From contig NZ_CP102629.1 of the NCBI RefSeq assembly GCF_024721585.1, positions 868,001 through 932,000 of the forward strand: 64,000 bases of DNA, read 5' to 3'. The stretch is from Sphingomicrobium aestuariivivum. Its GTDB lineage: Bacteria; Pseudomonadota; Alphaproteobacteria; Sphingomonadales; Sphingomonadaceae. A program made the position numbers and the translations under genes. Positions 7,442 to 17,436 of the stretch are shown here, one piece after another. Within the stretch, counting starts at the first letter, position 1, and each line of letters opens with the position of its first letter. The notes beneath the pieces are model-generated. The model worked only from the letters and a program-made list of their open reading frames with translations. It had not been told where the DNA came from and ran no database searches.

Positions 7442-8824
7442 ATGAGCGACAGCATCACCACCATCAACCCTGCCACCGAGCAGGAAATCGACACCTTCAA
7501 GCTCATTTCAAACGAGGACGCCGAGGCCGCGATCCAGCGCTGCCACGACGCCTTCATCCTCTGGTCGCAGCGCCCCGCGGAGGAGCGCGCCGAGATCATC
7601 GGATCGATCGGCGAGACGCTGGCGAAGAACAAGGAAGCGCTCGCCACCAAGATGACCGAGGAGGTCGGCAAGCTGATCGGCGATGCCCGCGACGAGGTCG
7701 ACCTGTGCGCCGCCATCTGCAAGTTCACCGCTGAGAACGGCCCCGAGCAGCTGAAGGAAGAGGAGCGCTCGCTATTCGCCGGTGACGGCCGCGGCGTCGT
7801 CGCGCACCGCCCGATCGGGGTCATCTACGGCATCCAACCGTGGAATTTCCCTTCCTACCAGGTCATCCGCTACTCGATCGCCAACCTCATGGCGGGCAAC
7901 GGCTGCCTGCTCAAACATGCCTCCAACTGCACCGGCACGGGCATCATGCTGCGCCACCTCTACGAGGAAGCGGGCCTGCCCGAGGACCTGTTCACCGTCC
8001 TCGTCGTCGACCATGACCAGTCCAATGCGGTGATCGACAACGACCTCGTGCGCGGGGTCACGCTGACCGGCTCCGATGCCGCGGGCCACAAGATCGGCGA
8101 GCGCGCGGGCGCGGCGCTCAAGAAGACCGTGCTCGAGCTGGGCTCGAACGATGCCTATCTCGTGCTCGAGGACGCCGATGTCGAACAGGCGGTCAAGCTG
8201 TCGGTCGAGGGGCGCCTCTACAATAATGCCCAGACGTGCATCAACGCCAAGCGCTTCATCGCCACCGAGCCCGTTTATGAGGAGTTCCTCGAGCGCTTCA
8301 CCGCCGCGATGAAGGACGTGAAGATCGGCGACCCGATGGACGAGGCGAGCGAGCTCGGACCGATGGCGCGCCACGATTTGCGCGAAAAGCTCATCGGGCA
8401 GATGGAGGAAAGCGTCGACAAGGGCGCGAGGATCGAGACCGGCGGCAACAAGCTCGACCGCACCGGCTATTATTTCGAGCCGACTGTCCTGTCGGGCGTC
8501 GCGCCCGGCATGCCGGCCTATGAGGACGAATTCTTCGGCCCCGTCGCCAGCGTCATCAAGGCGGTCGACACGGTCGATGCCGTGCGCATCGCCAACGAGA
8601 GCCGCTACGGCCTCGGCGGCGGCATCTTCAGCCGCGACGAGGAAAAGGCCAAGCGCATCGCCATCGACCATTTCGACACGGGCATGGTGTTCATCAACAG
8701 CTTCGGGCTGGCCGATCCCAACATGCCCTTCGGGGGCGTGAAGGATTCGGGCTTCGGCCGCGAACATGGCGGCTTCGGCATGAAGGAATTCACCAACGCC
8801 AAGGCGGTTTTCCTCGGCGCCTAG
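7442..8824 (+). CDS. NAD(P)-dependent succinate-semialdehyde dehydrogenase (Sad/GabD type)
   Basis: A 460-residue aldehyde dehydrogenase of the length of E. coli Sad. Key residues are visible: the cofactor loop 'VTLTGSDAAG', catalytic base Glu232 in 'LELGSND' and nucleophile Cys266 in 'NAQTCINAK'. The C-terminal 'NMPFGGVKDSGFGREHG' is typical of the SSADH subgroup. It is predicted to oxidise succinic semialdehyde to succinate in GABA/4-hydroxybutyrate catabolism. It is convergent with a GlcD-type oxidoreductase and the two share a CTAG stop overlap (8821-8824). Confidence 0.88.
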   Translation: MSDSITTINPATEQEIDTFKLISNEDAEAAIQRCHDAFILWSQRPAEERAEIIGSIGETLAKNKEALATKMTEEVGKLIGDARDEVDLCAAICKFTAENGPEQLKEEERSLFAGDGRGVVAHRPIGVIYGIQPWNFPSYQVIRYSIANLMAGNGCLLKHASNCTGTGIMLRHLYEEAGLPEDLFTVLVVDHDQSNAVIDNDLVRGVTLTGSDAAGHKIGERAGAALKKTVLELGSNDAYLVLEDADVEQAVKLSVEGRLYNNAQTCINAKRFIATEPVYEEFLERFTAAMKDVKIGDPMDEASELGPMARHDLREKLIGQMEESVDKGARIETGGNKLDRTGYYFEPTVLSGVAPGMPAYEDEFFGPVASVIKAVDTVDAVRIANESRYGLGGGIFSRDEEKAKRIAIDHFDTGMVFINSFGLADPNMPFGGVKDSGFGREHGGFGMKEFTNAKAVFLGA

Positions 8825-10227
8825 ACGATCAGCTTTCCGGGATTGAAAATGCCCTCGGGGTCCAGCGCGGCCTTGAGGGCTTTCAACATCTGCAAGCGAC
8901 CCGGCTCGCCGAGCCGCCGCATCTCCGACAGCTTCATCTGGCCGATGCCATGTTCGGCGCTGATCGAGCCGCCATGCGCGACGACCATGTCATGCACTCG
9001 TCGTTCGATCGCCTCGCCCTCGGTCTCGCGCCACTCGCCGCTCGCCCGCTCCATCGCGCGCACATGAAGGTGGATGTTGCCGTCGCCGAGATGGCCATAG
9101 CCCGACACGCTGACGCCGGGCCATTCGGCCTCGACGGCTTTCGTCACCTCGGCGAGGAAGCCGGGCATGGCATCGACCGGCACCGAGATGTCGTGGCTGT
9201 TGGCCATGCCATAATGTTTCTTCTCGCCCTCCGAGAGCGAATGGCGGATGTGCCAGAAGGCCTCCGCCTGCGCCTCCGAGCGGGCGACGACCGCATCGGA
9301 GGCCAGCCCTTGCTCGAGCGCCTCGGCCAGCAGGCTTTCCAATTCGCCCGACAGGGTGCCGGGCGACGTGTCCCCCTTGGCCTCTACAAGCACGTTCCAT
9401 GGCGCTCCCTCGACCGGCGGCGTCACGCCCATCACGGCGACCGCCGCGTCGAGCACGTCCGCGGGGATGATCTCGAAGCCTTCCACCGCATCGCAGCGTG
9501 CCTCGGCAAGGCGCAGCAGCTCGAGCGCCTGTGCGGGATCCTTGACCGCCACCCAGGCCGTCGCGCGGTCGGTCGGCGCCGCGACCAGCTGGAGCCGGAG
9601 CGCGGTGATGATGCCAAACTGCCCCTCCCCGCCGACCAGCAGCCGGTCGACGCGGGGACCGCGATTGTCCTTCTTCAGGGGCGAGAGCGTATCGAGGATC
9701 TCGCCCCCCGACAGCACCGCCTCGAGCCCCACTACCATCGCCCCCATCGTGCCGTGGCGCAGCACCTCGGTACCGCCCGCATTGGTGCTGGCGAGCCCGC
9801 CGACCGTCGCCGATCCGCGCGCGCCGAGATCGAGCGGCAGCCGCAGCCCCTCCGACCCGAGCCGCTCCTGCAGGCTGGCGAGGATCATACCCGCCTCGAC
9901 AACCACCTGCCGCATCTTGTGATCGACAGTCCGTACCGCGTTCATCCGCCGGAGCGACAGGATCATCGCGCGGCCGCTGTCGTCGGGGGTTGCCCCGCCG
10001 ACCATCGAGCTGTTCCCGCCCTGCGGCACCAGCGGCACCTGATGCCGTTCCGCCGCGCGCACGATCGCCTGCACCTCGGCCAGCGAGGCGGGTTCGAGCA
10101 GCGCCGCCGCCTTGCCCGTCCAGCGCCCGCGCCAGTCGGACGTCCAGCCCTCGACATCGACCGCATCGGTTACCACCGACCGCGGCCCCAACGCCGCGCG
10201 CAATTCCTCGATCATCGCCTCGCTCAT
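8821..10227 (-). CDS. FAD-binding oxidoreductase, GlcD / D-2-hydroxyglutarate dehydrogenase family
   Basis: This 468-residue flavoprotein has a PCMH FAD-binding domain, with 'VPLVPQGGNSSMVGGATPD' at about residue 65 and 'LGARGSATVGGLASTNAGG' at about 135. The FAD-oxidase C-terminal domain carries 'SGYGHLGDGNIHLHVR' and 'AEHGIGQMK'. Relatives oxidise D-2-hydroxyacids (D-lactate, glycolate, D-2-hydroxyglutarate). The length and the 'GYGHLGDGNIHLHV' form favour D-lactate/D-2-hydroxyglutarate. Start ATG 10227; only 41 bp separate it from divergent folA. Confidence 0.88.
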   Translation of the reverse strand: MSEAMIEELRAALGPRSVVTDAVDVEGWTSDWRGRWTGKAAALLEPASLAEVQAIVRAAERHQVPLVPQGGNSSMVGGATPDDSGRAMILSLRRMNAVRTVDHKMRQVVVEAGMILASLQERLGSEGLRLPLDLGARGSATVGGLASTNAGGTEVLRHGTMGAMVVGLEAVLSGGEILDTLSPLKKDNRGPRVDRLLVGGEGQFGIITALRLQLVAAPTDRATAWVAVKDPAQALELLRLAEARCDAVEGFEIIPADVLDAAVAVMGVTPPVEGAPWNVLVEAKGDTSPGTLSGELESLLAEALEQGLASDAVVARSEAQAEAFWHIRHSLSEGEKKHYGMANSHDISVPVDAMPGFLAEVTKAVEAEWPGVSVSGYGHLGDGNIHLHVRAMERASGEWRETEGEAIERRVHDMVVAHGGSISAEHGIGQMKLSEMRRLGEPGRLQMLKALKAALDPEGIFNPGKLIV

Positions 10228-10268
10228 GCCGACCGCCTTAGCCCTTCCCTCGCCCGTGCAAAAGCCGC

Positions 10269-10775
10269 ATGAAAGCGCCCATGACGACGAACCCGCGCAT
10301 CAACATGATCATCGCCCGCGCCGAAAATGGCGTCATCGGCATGGACGGCGGCATGCCGTGGCACCTGCCCGCCGATTTGAAGCGCTTCAAGAAGCTGACG
10401 ATGGGCGGCGCCATGATCATGGGCCGCAAGACCTTCGAGAGCCTGCCCGGCCGCCTCCCCGGCCGCCGTCATATCGTGCTGACGCGCGGCAGCTACTGGA
10501 AGGCCGACGGCGCCGACGTGGTGCATGACGTGGAGAGCGCGCTCGCACTCGCGGGCGAGGATCCCGTCTGGGTCATCGGCGGAGCGGAGATCTTCAAGCT
10601 GTTCCTGCCACATGCGCATCGCATCGAGCTCACCGAGCTGGCGATCAGCCCCGACGGCGACACCTCCCTCCCCGACCCGCGCGAGGAGGCCGGCTGGTCG
10701 GTCACGGCGACCGCGGAGCATCCGTCCGAGGAAGGACGTCCCGCCTATCGTTTCGTGACGCTCGAGCGCGACTAG
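10269..10775 (+). CDS. folA: Dihydrofolate reductase
   Basis: A 168-residue DHFR that reduces dihydrofolate to tetrahydrofolate with NADPH. Visible landmarks are 'INMIIARAENGVIGMDGGMPWHLPADLKRF' (substrate pocket with the acidic Asp after WHLPA), 'GGAMIMGRKTFESLPGRLPGR' (NADPH site) and 'WVIGGAEIFKLFLPHA'. The first ATG is at 10269; an internal ATG four codons later is also possible. thyA, its common partner, is absent. The stop overlaps a convergent gene's stop through CTAG at 10772-10775. Confidence 0.96.
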   Translation: MKAPMTTNPRINMIIARAENGVIGMDGGMPWHLPADLKRFKKLTMGGAMIMGRKTFESLPGRLPGRRHIVLTRGSYWKADGADVVHDVESALALAGEDPVWVIGGAEIFKLFLPHAHRIELTELAISPDGDTSLPDPREEAGWSVTATAEHPSEEGRPAYRFVTLERD

Positions 10776-11305
10776 CGGCGCGGCATGGCGGCGGCGGCGG
10801 CGCGGAAGCGCATCGCCTGTTCGCCAAGCACGCTGTCGACCGCGGCGGACCAGGTCTCGGCATCGCTCTCGGCAAAGCCGGTGACCTTGTAGTCGATGGT
10901 CAGGATCGCGCCGGTGCCGCCGTCCTCGAGCTTCCAGATCATCGTGCCGCTGGCAGGCGCGTAGCGCAGCGGCCCCAGCCCGCCTTCCATCACGATCTCC
11001 TTGCCGCGGGTCAGGCCCACGACCTCGAGATGCTTGACGAAATTGCCGTCCCACTGCTCGCAGAAACAGCCGCCGGGCTTCAACTCGAGGCGCATGTTCG
11101 CCGCATCGCCCGAATAGCTGTGCGCCCCATTCCACCAGTCGCCCGGACGGGCGAGCAGGTCGAAGGCGCGCTCGGCGCTCACCACCAGCGGCACCTCGTG
11201 CCGGATGTGGAAGGCGTTGGTGGTCGTGTTGACGACGTCCGCCGGCGCCGGCCCCGACAAGGCAAGCGCGGCGGCAGCAGTGGCAAGGATCGGTGTCAGG
11301 CGCAT
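10772..11305 (-). CDS. Secreted SRPBCC-fold (START/Bet v1-like) protein
   Basis: The 177-residue product starts at ATG 11305 behind a GAGGGGAG site. A TTG seven codons further up is the only alternative. Residues 1-23 form a signal peptide ending near 'GPAPA'. The mature part has the polyketide-cyclase/SRPBCC pattern: 'EVPLVVSAERAFDLLARPGDWWNGAHSYSG' at the start and 'MIWKLEDGGTGAILTIDYKVTGF' later. This fold binds hydrophobic ligands; the ligand is unknown. It occupies the place downstream of adk where rpsM is usually found. Confidence 0.78.
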   Translation of the reverse strand: MRLTPILATAAAALALSGPAPADVVNTTTNAFHIRHEVPLVVSAERAFDLLARPGDWWNGAHSYSGDAANMRLELKPGGCFCEQWDGNFVKHLEVVGLTRGKEIVMEGGLGPLRYAPASGTMIWKLEDGGTGAILTIDYKVTGFAESDAETWSAAVDSVLGEQAMRFRAAAAAMPRR

Positions 11306-11352
11306 CGGCAGGCTCCCCTCGAACAAGGTCCCCAGCCTATACGGCGACGGCC

Positions 11353-11994
11353 CTAGCTGTCGAGGATCGCGTCGATCGCGGCGGCAACCTCTTCGACGCT
11401 GCCCATGCCATCCACTTCGCGGACGAGGCCCTGGCGTTCGTAGAAGGGCAGGATCGGCGCGGTCTTGGCGCGATATTCGGCCATGCGGTTGCGCACCGTT
11501 TCCTCATTGTCGTCGGGACGGCGCTTGAACTCGTGGCTCCCGCAGACATCACAGGTGCCCTCGACCTTCGGAGGCTTGGCCGTGTCGTGGTAGAGCGCGC
11601 CGCAATTGGCGCAGCTGAAACGGCCACAGATCCGCTCGACCAGCGCATCCTCGTCGACCTTGAGCTCGATGACATGCGCCAGCTTGCGCCCGCGGTCGGC
11701 GAGCAGCATCTCGAGCGCTTCGGCCTGGTGCTGGGTGCGCGGATAACCGTCGAAGATGGCGCCGTTGCTCGCATCCTCGAGATGCTCGCCAATCAGCGCC
11801 GAGACGATGGCGTCCGAGACGAGCTCGCCGCGGTCCATGACGGCCTTGGCCTGCTTGCCGACCTCGGTGCCGGCAGCGATCGCGCTGCGCAGCATGTCGC
11901 CGGTCGACAGCTGTTTCATGCCGCGCCCGGCTTCGAGCCGATGCGCCTGCGTCCCCTTGCCTGCCCCCGGGGGGCCGAGAAGGATGATATCCAT
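11353..11994 (-). CDS. adk: Adenylate kinase
   Basis: A 213-residue long-form adenylate kinase that interconverts ATP, ADP and AMP. The P-loop 'GPPGAGKGTQA' lies at residues 7-17. A full LID zinc finger is present, with four cysteines in 'CANC' and 'CDVC' flanking 'GALYHDTAKPPK'. 'FDGYPRTQHQAE' is the AMP-site motif. It lies 51 bp behind secY as in other alphaproteobacteria. Confidence 0.97.
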   Translation of the reverse strand: MDIILLGPPGAGKGTQAHRLEAGRGMKQLSTGDMLRSAIAAGTEVGKQAKAVMDRGELVSDAIVSALIGEHLEDASNGAIFDGYPRTQHQAEALEMLLADRGRKLAHVIELKVDEDALVERICGRFSCANCGALYHDTAKPPKVEGTCDVCGSHEFKRRPDDNEETVRNRMAEYRAKTAPILPFYERQGLVREVDGMGSVEEVAAAIDAILDS

Positions 11995-12045
11995 GTGAGG
12001 CGTCCCCTCGCTCGAATCGTTACCCGTTGGTGACAGGGCTAGCCG

Positions 12046-13419
<1,374 letters not shown>

Positions 13420-13483
13420 GTCTCGTTCCCTTAACTGTTCAAGCCGGGCGACACGTGGCCACCCCCCCGGAGGCTCGATATAG

Positions 13484-13511
13484 GAAGGGGTGGGACGATG
13501 CCCACCCCTTC
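13484..13511 (-). terminator. Perfect 11-bp stem-loop between rplO and secY (attenuator-like, no U tract)
   Basis: GAAGGGGTGGG and CCCACCCCTTC are perfect complements around a six-base loop, in the transcript between rplO and secY. No run of T follows, so it is unlikely to be an efficient intrinsic terminator. A processing or mRNA-stabilising role is possible. Confidence 0.55.
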
Positions 13512-13521
13512 ACACCAACTT

Positions 13522-14016
13522 TTAGGCGTCGGCCTTTTCGTCGGCCTTCTTCGGCGCGGTCACTTCGACCTTGCCACCGGCCTTTTCGACCGCCTCGATG
13601 GCGCCCTTCGAGGCACCGGCGACCTTGAAGGTCAGCTTCGACTTGATCTCGCCCTTGGCGAGGAGGCGGACGCCGTCCTTGCCGCCACGGGTCAGGCCGA
13701 TCGCGTCGAGCGCTTCCTGGTCGATGACCTTCTTGGCGTCGAGCTTCTTCTCGTCCACGGCCTTCTGGACCATGCCGATGTTGACGATCGCATAGTCCTT
13801 GCCGAACGGGTTGTTGAAGCCGCGCTTCGGCAGGCGCATGTGGAGCGGCATCTGGCCGCCTTCGAAACCGTTGATCGAGACGCCCGAACGGCTCTTCTGG
13901 CCCTTCTGGCCGCGACCGCCGGTCTTGCCCTTGCCCGAACCGATGCCACGGCCGATGCGCATGCGGCCCTTGCGGGCGCCGTCGTTGTCCTTGAGGTCGT
14001 TGATCTTGATGGTCAT
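13522..14016 (-). CDS. rplO: 50S ribosomal protein L15
   Basis: A 164-residue L15 of the large subunit. The N-terminus has the Gly/Arg-rich '[20 protein letters not shown]' characteristic of L15, followed by '[21 protein letters not shown]'. ATG 14016 is used; a GTG three codons upstream is in frame but gives a non-standard leader. It is flanked on both sides by gaps carrying stem-loops, unlike the tightly packed genes before it. The C-terminal end is rich in Ala and Lys. Confidence 0.97.
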   Translation of the reverse strand: MTIKINDLKDNDGARKGRMRIGRGIGSGKGKTGGRGQKGQKSRSGVSINGFEGGQMPLHMRLPKRGFNNPFGKDYAIVNIGMVQKAVDEKKLDAKKVIDQEALDAIGLTRGGKDGVRLLAKGEIKSKLTFKVAGASKGAIEAVEKAGGKVEVTAPKKADEKADA

Positions 14017-14131
14017 GTCTTGCACTCGCTTTCGCTTTTCATCGCGCTTGATTGGAAAAGGGAGGCCTTCCAGCGACTTGAGTTGAAGGCTCCCGGCGCG
14101 CTGCCTTTAGGGCAGGTCGCCTGAACGGGCA

Positions 14132-14163
14132 AGAGGGGCCGGCACTTCGGTGCTGACCCCTCT
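14132..14163 (-). ncRNA. Stem-loop in the 188-nt rpmD-rplO gap
   Basis: In the mRNA, AGAGGGG pairs with CCCCTCT, and a nested GCAC-CGAA-GTGC hairpin sits inside. A smaller CTGCC-CTAAA-GGCAG hairpin follows at about 14101-14115. Neither is followed by a T run. The gap (14017-14204) has no credible ORF, so it is best read as structured untranslated RNA between rpmD and rplO. Confidence 0.5.
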
Positions 14164-14204
14164 CCCCTTTGCCGCCCGCCCCTAAGGCCGGGCAGCCAAT
14201 GCTT

Positions 14205-14402
14205 TTACGCCTCTTCGACGGTGACGAGGTGCTGGACCTTCTTCACCGCGCCGAGGACTTCCGGGGTCGCCTTCTTCTCGACGGTCCGGTGCATCTTGTT
14301 GAGACCAAGGCCCACCAGCGTCTCGCGCTGGCCCTTCTCGCGACGGATCGGCGAGCCGGTCTGGGTGATCTTGATCGTCTTGACGTCGTTCTTCTTGGCC
14401 AT
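14205..14402 (-). CDS. rpmD: 50S ribosomal protein L30
   Basis: A 65-residue L30 with the usual 'IKITQTGSPIRREKGQRETLVGLGL' region and 'NKMHRTVEKKATPEVLGAVKKVQHLV'. It starts at ATG 14402, five bases after the rpsE stop. It lies in the expected spc order (rpsE-rpmD-rplO), but a 188-nt gap follows before rplO. Confidence 0.96.
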   Translation of the reverse strand: MAKKNDVKTIKITQTGSPIRREKGQRETLVGLGLNKMHRTVEKKATPEVLGAVKKVQHLVTVEEA

Positions 14403-14407
14403 GTGAC

Positions 14408-15205
14408 TTACTCCGTGACCGCGTCGGCGGTCGCTTCGGCCTCGGCCTTGTCCATGCCACCACGGCCAAGGAGGTCGGCGACCTTCTTGCCGCGACGCTG
14501 GGCGACGCTGCGCGGGCTGGTCTGATCCTTGAGCGCCTCGAAGGTGGCGCGGATCATGTTGAACGGGTTGGCGGTGCCGTTCGACTTGGTCACGACGTCA
14601 GCGACGCCGAGCGCTTCGAACACGGCACGCATCGGACCGCCGGCGATGATGCCGGTACCCGGAGGCGCGGTGCGAACCACGACCTTGCCGGCGCCGAAGT
14701 GGCCCTTGCCGTCGTGATGGAGGGTGCGACCTTCCTTCAGCGGCACGCGGACCATCGCCTTCTTGGCAGCGGCGGTCGCCTTGTTGATCGCTTCCGGCAC
14801 TTCGCGGGCCTTGCCCGAGCCGAAGCCCGCGCGGCCCTTGCCGTCACCGACCACGACGAGCGCGGCGAAACCGAAGCGCTTACCGCCCTTCACGGTCTTC
14901 GAGACGCGGTTGATGTGGACGAGCTTTTCGATCAGCTCCTCGCCATCTTCCTCGTTGCGGCGGTTGTCACGACCACCGCGACCGCGGCCACGGCCACCAT
15001 CGCGACCGCCACGGCCGCCGTCACGGCCACCGCCGCGACCACCGCGGCCACCGCGGGGCTTGTCTTCACCGGCGACGCCGGCAGCGGCCTGGGCAGCGGC
15101 AACCTCGGGGGTTTCCGCAACGCCGGGAGCCTGTTCGCCGTGGGCCGTTTCGGTCGCGGGCGTTTCGGTCGCCTGCACTTCTTCGGTCTTCTTGTCGTCA
15201 GCCAT
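14408..15205 (-). CDS. rpsE: 30S ribosomal protein S5 with long RGG-rich N-terminal extension
   Basis: The 265-residue protein is about 100 residues longer than E. coli S5. The conserved S5 part starts near residue 88 ('[20 protein letters not shown]') and contains '[10 protein letters not shown]'-like '[20 protein letters not shown]' and '[18 protein letters not shown]'. Residues 1-50 are acidic and Ala/Glu/Thr-rich. Residues 51-80 consist almost only of Arg, Gly and Asp in RGG-type repeats. ATG 15205 is immediately after the rplR stop. S5 controls translational accuracy and helicase activity at the mRNA entry channel, so an RNA-binding RGG tail there is notable. Confidence 0.96.
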   Translation of the reverse strand: MADDKKTEEVQATETPATETAHGEQAPGVAETPEVAAAQAAAGVAGEDKPRGGRGGRGGGRDGGRGGRDGGRGRGRGGRDNRRNEEDGEELIEKLVHINRVSKTVKGGKRFGFAALVVVGDGKGRAGFGSGKAREVPEAINKATAAAKKAMVRVPLKEGRTLHHDGKGHFGAGKVVVRTAPPGTGIIAGGPMRAVFEALGVADVVTKSNGTANPFNMIRATFEALKDQTSPRSVAQRRGKKVADLLGRGGMDKAEAEATADAVTE

Positions 15206-15206
15206 A

Positions 15207-15560
15207 TTAGAACTCCAGCCCTTCTTCACGGGCGGCTTCGGCCAGCGCCTTGACGCGGCCATGGAAGAGGAACCCGCCACGGTCGAACACGACCGTGCTC
15301 ACGCCGGCCTTCTTGGCCTTGGCGGCGACGGTCTTGCCGACGGTGGTCGCGGCATCGACATTCGCGCCCGACTTGACCTTGACGTCCTTGTCGAGGGTCG
15401 AGGCCGAAGCGATCGTCTTGCCGGCGGCATCGTCGATGACCTGGGCGTAGATGTGCTTGCCCGAACGGTGCACCGACAGGCGGGGCTTACCGGAGGAGCG
15501 CGCCTTGAGCGCCGAGCGGACCCGGCGACGGCGGCGGTCGAAGAGGGACAGTTTAGCCAT
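15207..15560 (-). CDS. rplR: 50S ribosomal protein L18
   Basis: A 117-residue L18, the 5S rRNA-binding protein. The N-terminus is basic ('[16 protein letters not shown]'), followed by '[21 protein letters not shown]' and the C-terminal '[28 protein letters not shown]' that is near-universal in the family. It lies one base after the rplF stop. Confidence 0.97.
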   Translation of the reverse strand: MAKLSLFDRRRRRVRSALKARSSGKPRLSVHRSGKHIYAQVIDDAAGKTIASASTLDKDVKVKSGANVDAATTVGKTVAAKAKKAGVSTVVFDRGGFLFHGRVKALAEAAREEGLEF

Positions 15561-15561
15561 C

Positions 15562-16098
15562 TTACTTCTTCTTGCCTTCCTTGCGGAAAATATATTCCCC
15601 GCGATATTTGATGCCCTTGCCCTTATAGGGTTCGGGCTTGCGCCACTTGCGGATTTCGGCCGCGAAGTGCCCGACGAGCTGCTTGTCGATGCCCGAGACT
15701 TCCACCGTGGTGTTGTCGGGGGTCTTCACCTCGATGCCTTCCGGCACGTCGAGGTCGACGTCGTGGCTGTAGCCAAGCTGGAGCTTGAGCTTCTTGCCCT
15801 GCGCCTGCGCACGGTAGCCGACGCCGTTGATCTCGAGGACCTTCTGGTAGCCCTCGGTGACGCCGTCGACGAGGTTCTGCACGAGGGTACGCTGCATGCC
15901 CCAGACCTGGCGGCTACGCTGCGACATGTTGTGCGGCGTGACCTTGATCTCGCCTTCCTCGATGTCGAACTTGATGAGGTCGTCCATCATCTCCATCGCA
16001 AGGGTGCCCTTGGGCCCCTTGACGGAGAGGGTCTTGCCTTCCGTGCTGGCGGTGACGCCAGCAGGCAGCGCGACCGGTTTCTTACCGATACGGCTCAT
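15562..16098 (-). CDS. rplF: 50S ribosomal protein L6
   Basis: A 178-residue L6 with its two repeated domains. '[15 protein letters not shown]' opens the protein, and 'VKGPKGTL' closes the first strand set. The signature '[24 protein letters not shown]' ends it. The first base of its ATG is the last base of the rpsH stop, so translation is coupled. Confidence 0.97.
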   Translation of the reverse strand: MSRIGKKPVALPAGVTASTEGKTLSVKGPKGTLAMEMMDDLIKFDIEEGEIKVTPHNMSQRSRQVWGMQRTLVQNLVDGVTEGYQKVLEINGVGYRAQAQGKKLKLQLGYSHDVDLDVPEGIEVKTPDNTTVEVSGIDKQLVGHFAAEIRKWRKPEPYKGKGIKYRGEYIFRKEGKKK

Positions 16099-16493
16099 TA
16101 GAACACCTCCGCCAGCACTTCGCCGCCGACATTGTTCTCGCGCGCTTCGGCGTCCGAGAGGACACCGCGCGGGGTCGACACGATGGTGATGCCAAGGCCG
16201 TTGCGCACGCGGGGCAGTTCCTGCGAACCCGAGTAGACGCGGCGGCCGGGCTTGGAGACGCGGGCCAGGTGCTTGATCGCCGGCTGGCCTTCGAAATATT
16301 TCAGTTCGATCCGCAGGCCGGCCTTGCCCGCAAGCTCTTCTTCCGAATAGCCGCGGATGAAGCCTTCACGCTGCAGCACGTCGAGAACGCGCGCACGCAG
16401 CTTGGACGCCGGCGACAGGATCGAGTCCTTGCGCGCCTGCTGGCCGTTGCGGATGCGGGTGAGCATATCACCCAGGGGGTCGGTCATCGCCAT
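16098..16493 (-). CDS. rpsH: 30S ribosomal protein S8
   Basis: A 131-residue S8 that binds helix 21 of 16S rRNA and, in E. coli, represses spc translation at rplE. The N-terminus '[18 protein letters not shown]' and the C-terminal '[33 protein letters not shown]' are canonical. It starts ten bases after the rpsN stop. Confidence 0.97.
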   Translation of the reverse strand: MAMTDPLGDMLTRIRNGQQARKDSILSPASKLRARVLDVLQREGFIRGYSEEELAGKAGLRIELKYFEGQPAIKHLARVSKPGRRVYSGSQELPRVRNGLGITIVSTPRGVLSDAEARENNVGGEVLAEVF

Positions 16494-16503
16494 GCCAGAT
16501 TCC

Positions 16504-16809
16504 TTACCAGCTCGACTTGGTGAAGCCCGGGATCAGGCCCTTGTTGCCCAATTCACGGATCATGATGCGCGAAAGACGGAACTTGCGGTAGTAACCGCGG
16601 CTCCGGCCGGTCAGCTCGCAGCGGTTGCGGATCCGGGTCGGATTCGCGTTGCGCGGCAGTTCGGCCATCTTCAGGCGGGCGATCAGGCGCTCGGTTTCAT
16701 CGAGCGACTTGTCGTTCGCCTGTTCCTTCAACTTCGCGTACTTGGGCGCATACTGCTTGGCCAGCTTCTTGCGCTTCTCGTTCTTGTTCACGGAACTCAG
16801 TTTCGCCAT
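16504..16809 (-). CDS. rpsN: 30S ribosomal protein S14 (zinc-independent form)
   Basis: A 101-residue S14 of the long form, without the CxxC-CxxC zinc ribbon. Conserved '[41 protein letters not shown]' makes up the C-terminal half. It follows rplE by 48 bp. Confidence 0.97.
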   Translation of the reverse strand: MAKLSSVNKNEKRKKLAKQYAPKYAKLKEQANDKSLDETERLIARLKMAELPRNANPTRIRNRCELTGRSRGYYRKFRLSRIMIRELGNKGLIPGFTKSSW

Positions 16810-16857
16810 GACTTAAGTTCTCTCTTTCCTGTCTGAGGGATCGAGAGACCGCGTGAT

Positions 16858-17436
16858 TTACGCGGCCTCCTCTTCCTTCTTTTCCGCGGGGAACGGGAAG
16901 TTGAAGAGACGCAGCAGTTCGCGCGCTTCCTCGTCCGTCTTCGCGGTGGTGGTCACGATGATGTCCATGCCCCGGACCTTGTCGACATTGTCGTACGAGA
17001 TTTCGGGGAAGACGATCTGTTCCTTCATGCCCATCGCATAGTTGCCGCGGCCGTCGAACGACTTGGGGTTGAGGCCCCGGAAGTCGCGCACGCGCGGCAG
17101 CGCGATGGTCACGAGACGGTCGATGAATTCGTACATGCGCTCGCGGCGGAGGGTGACCTTCGCGCCGATCGGCATGCCTTCACGCAGCTTGAACTGCGCG
17201 ATCGACTTCTTCGCCTTGGTGATCACGGGCTTCTGGCCGGCGATCGCTTCCATCTCGGCAGCCGCCGTCTGGACCTTCTTCTTGTCCTGGGTGGCTTCGC
17301 CGACGCCCATGTTGATGACGACCTTCTCGAGCTTGGGAACCTCCATGTGGTTCTTGTAGCCGAACTTTTCGGTCATCGCCTTCACGATGCGCTCGTCATA
17401 GTCCTTCTTCAGGCGCGGAACGTAGTTCTCAGCCAT
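16858..17436 (-). CDS. rplE: 50S ribosomal protein L5
   Basis: A 192-residue L5 binding 5S rRNA. ATG 17436 lies inside the end of rplX (eight-base overlap), the usual coupling. '[24 protein letters not shown]' begins the protein. '[18 protein letters not shown]', '[13 protein letters not shown]' and '[20 protein letters not shown]' follow. The C-terminal tail is glutamate-rich (KKEEEAA). A longer in-frame reading is discarded because it overlaps the whole of rplX. Confidence 0.97.
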   Translation of the reverse strand: MAENYVPRLKKDYDERIVKAMTEKFGYKNHMEVPKLEKVVINMGVGEATQDKKKVQTAAAEMEAIAGQKPVITKAKKSIAQFKLREGMPIGAKVTLRRERMYEFIDRLVTIALPRVRDFRGLNPKSFDGRGNYAMGMKEQIVFPEISYDNVDKVRGMDIIVTTTAKTDEEARELLRLFNFPFPAEKKEEEAA

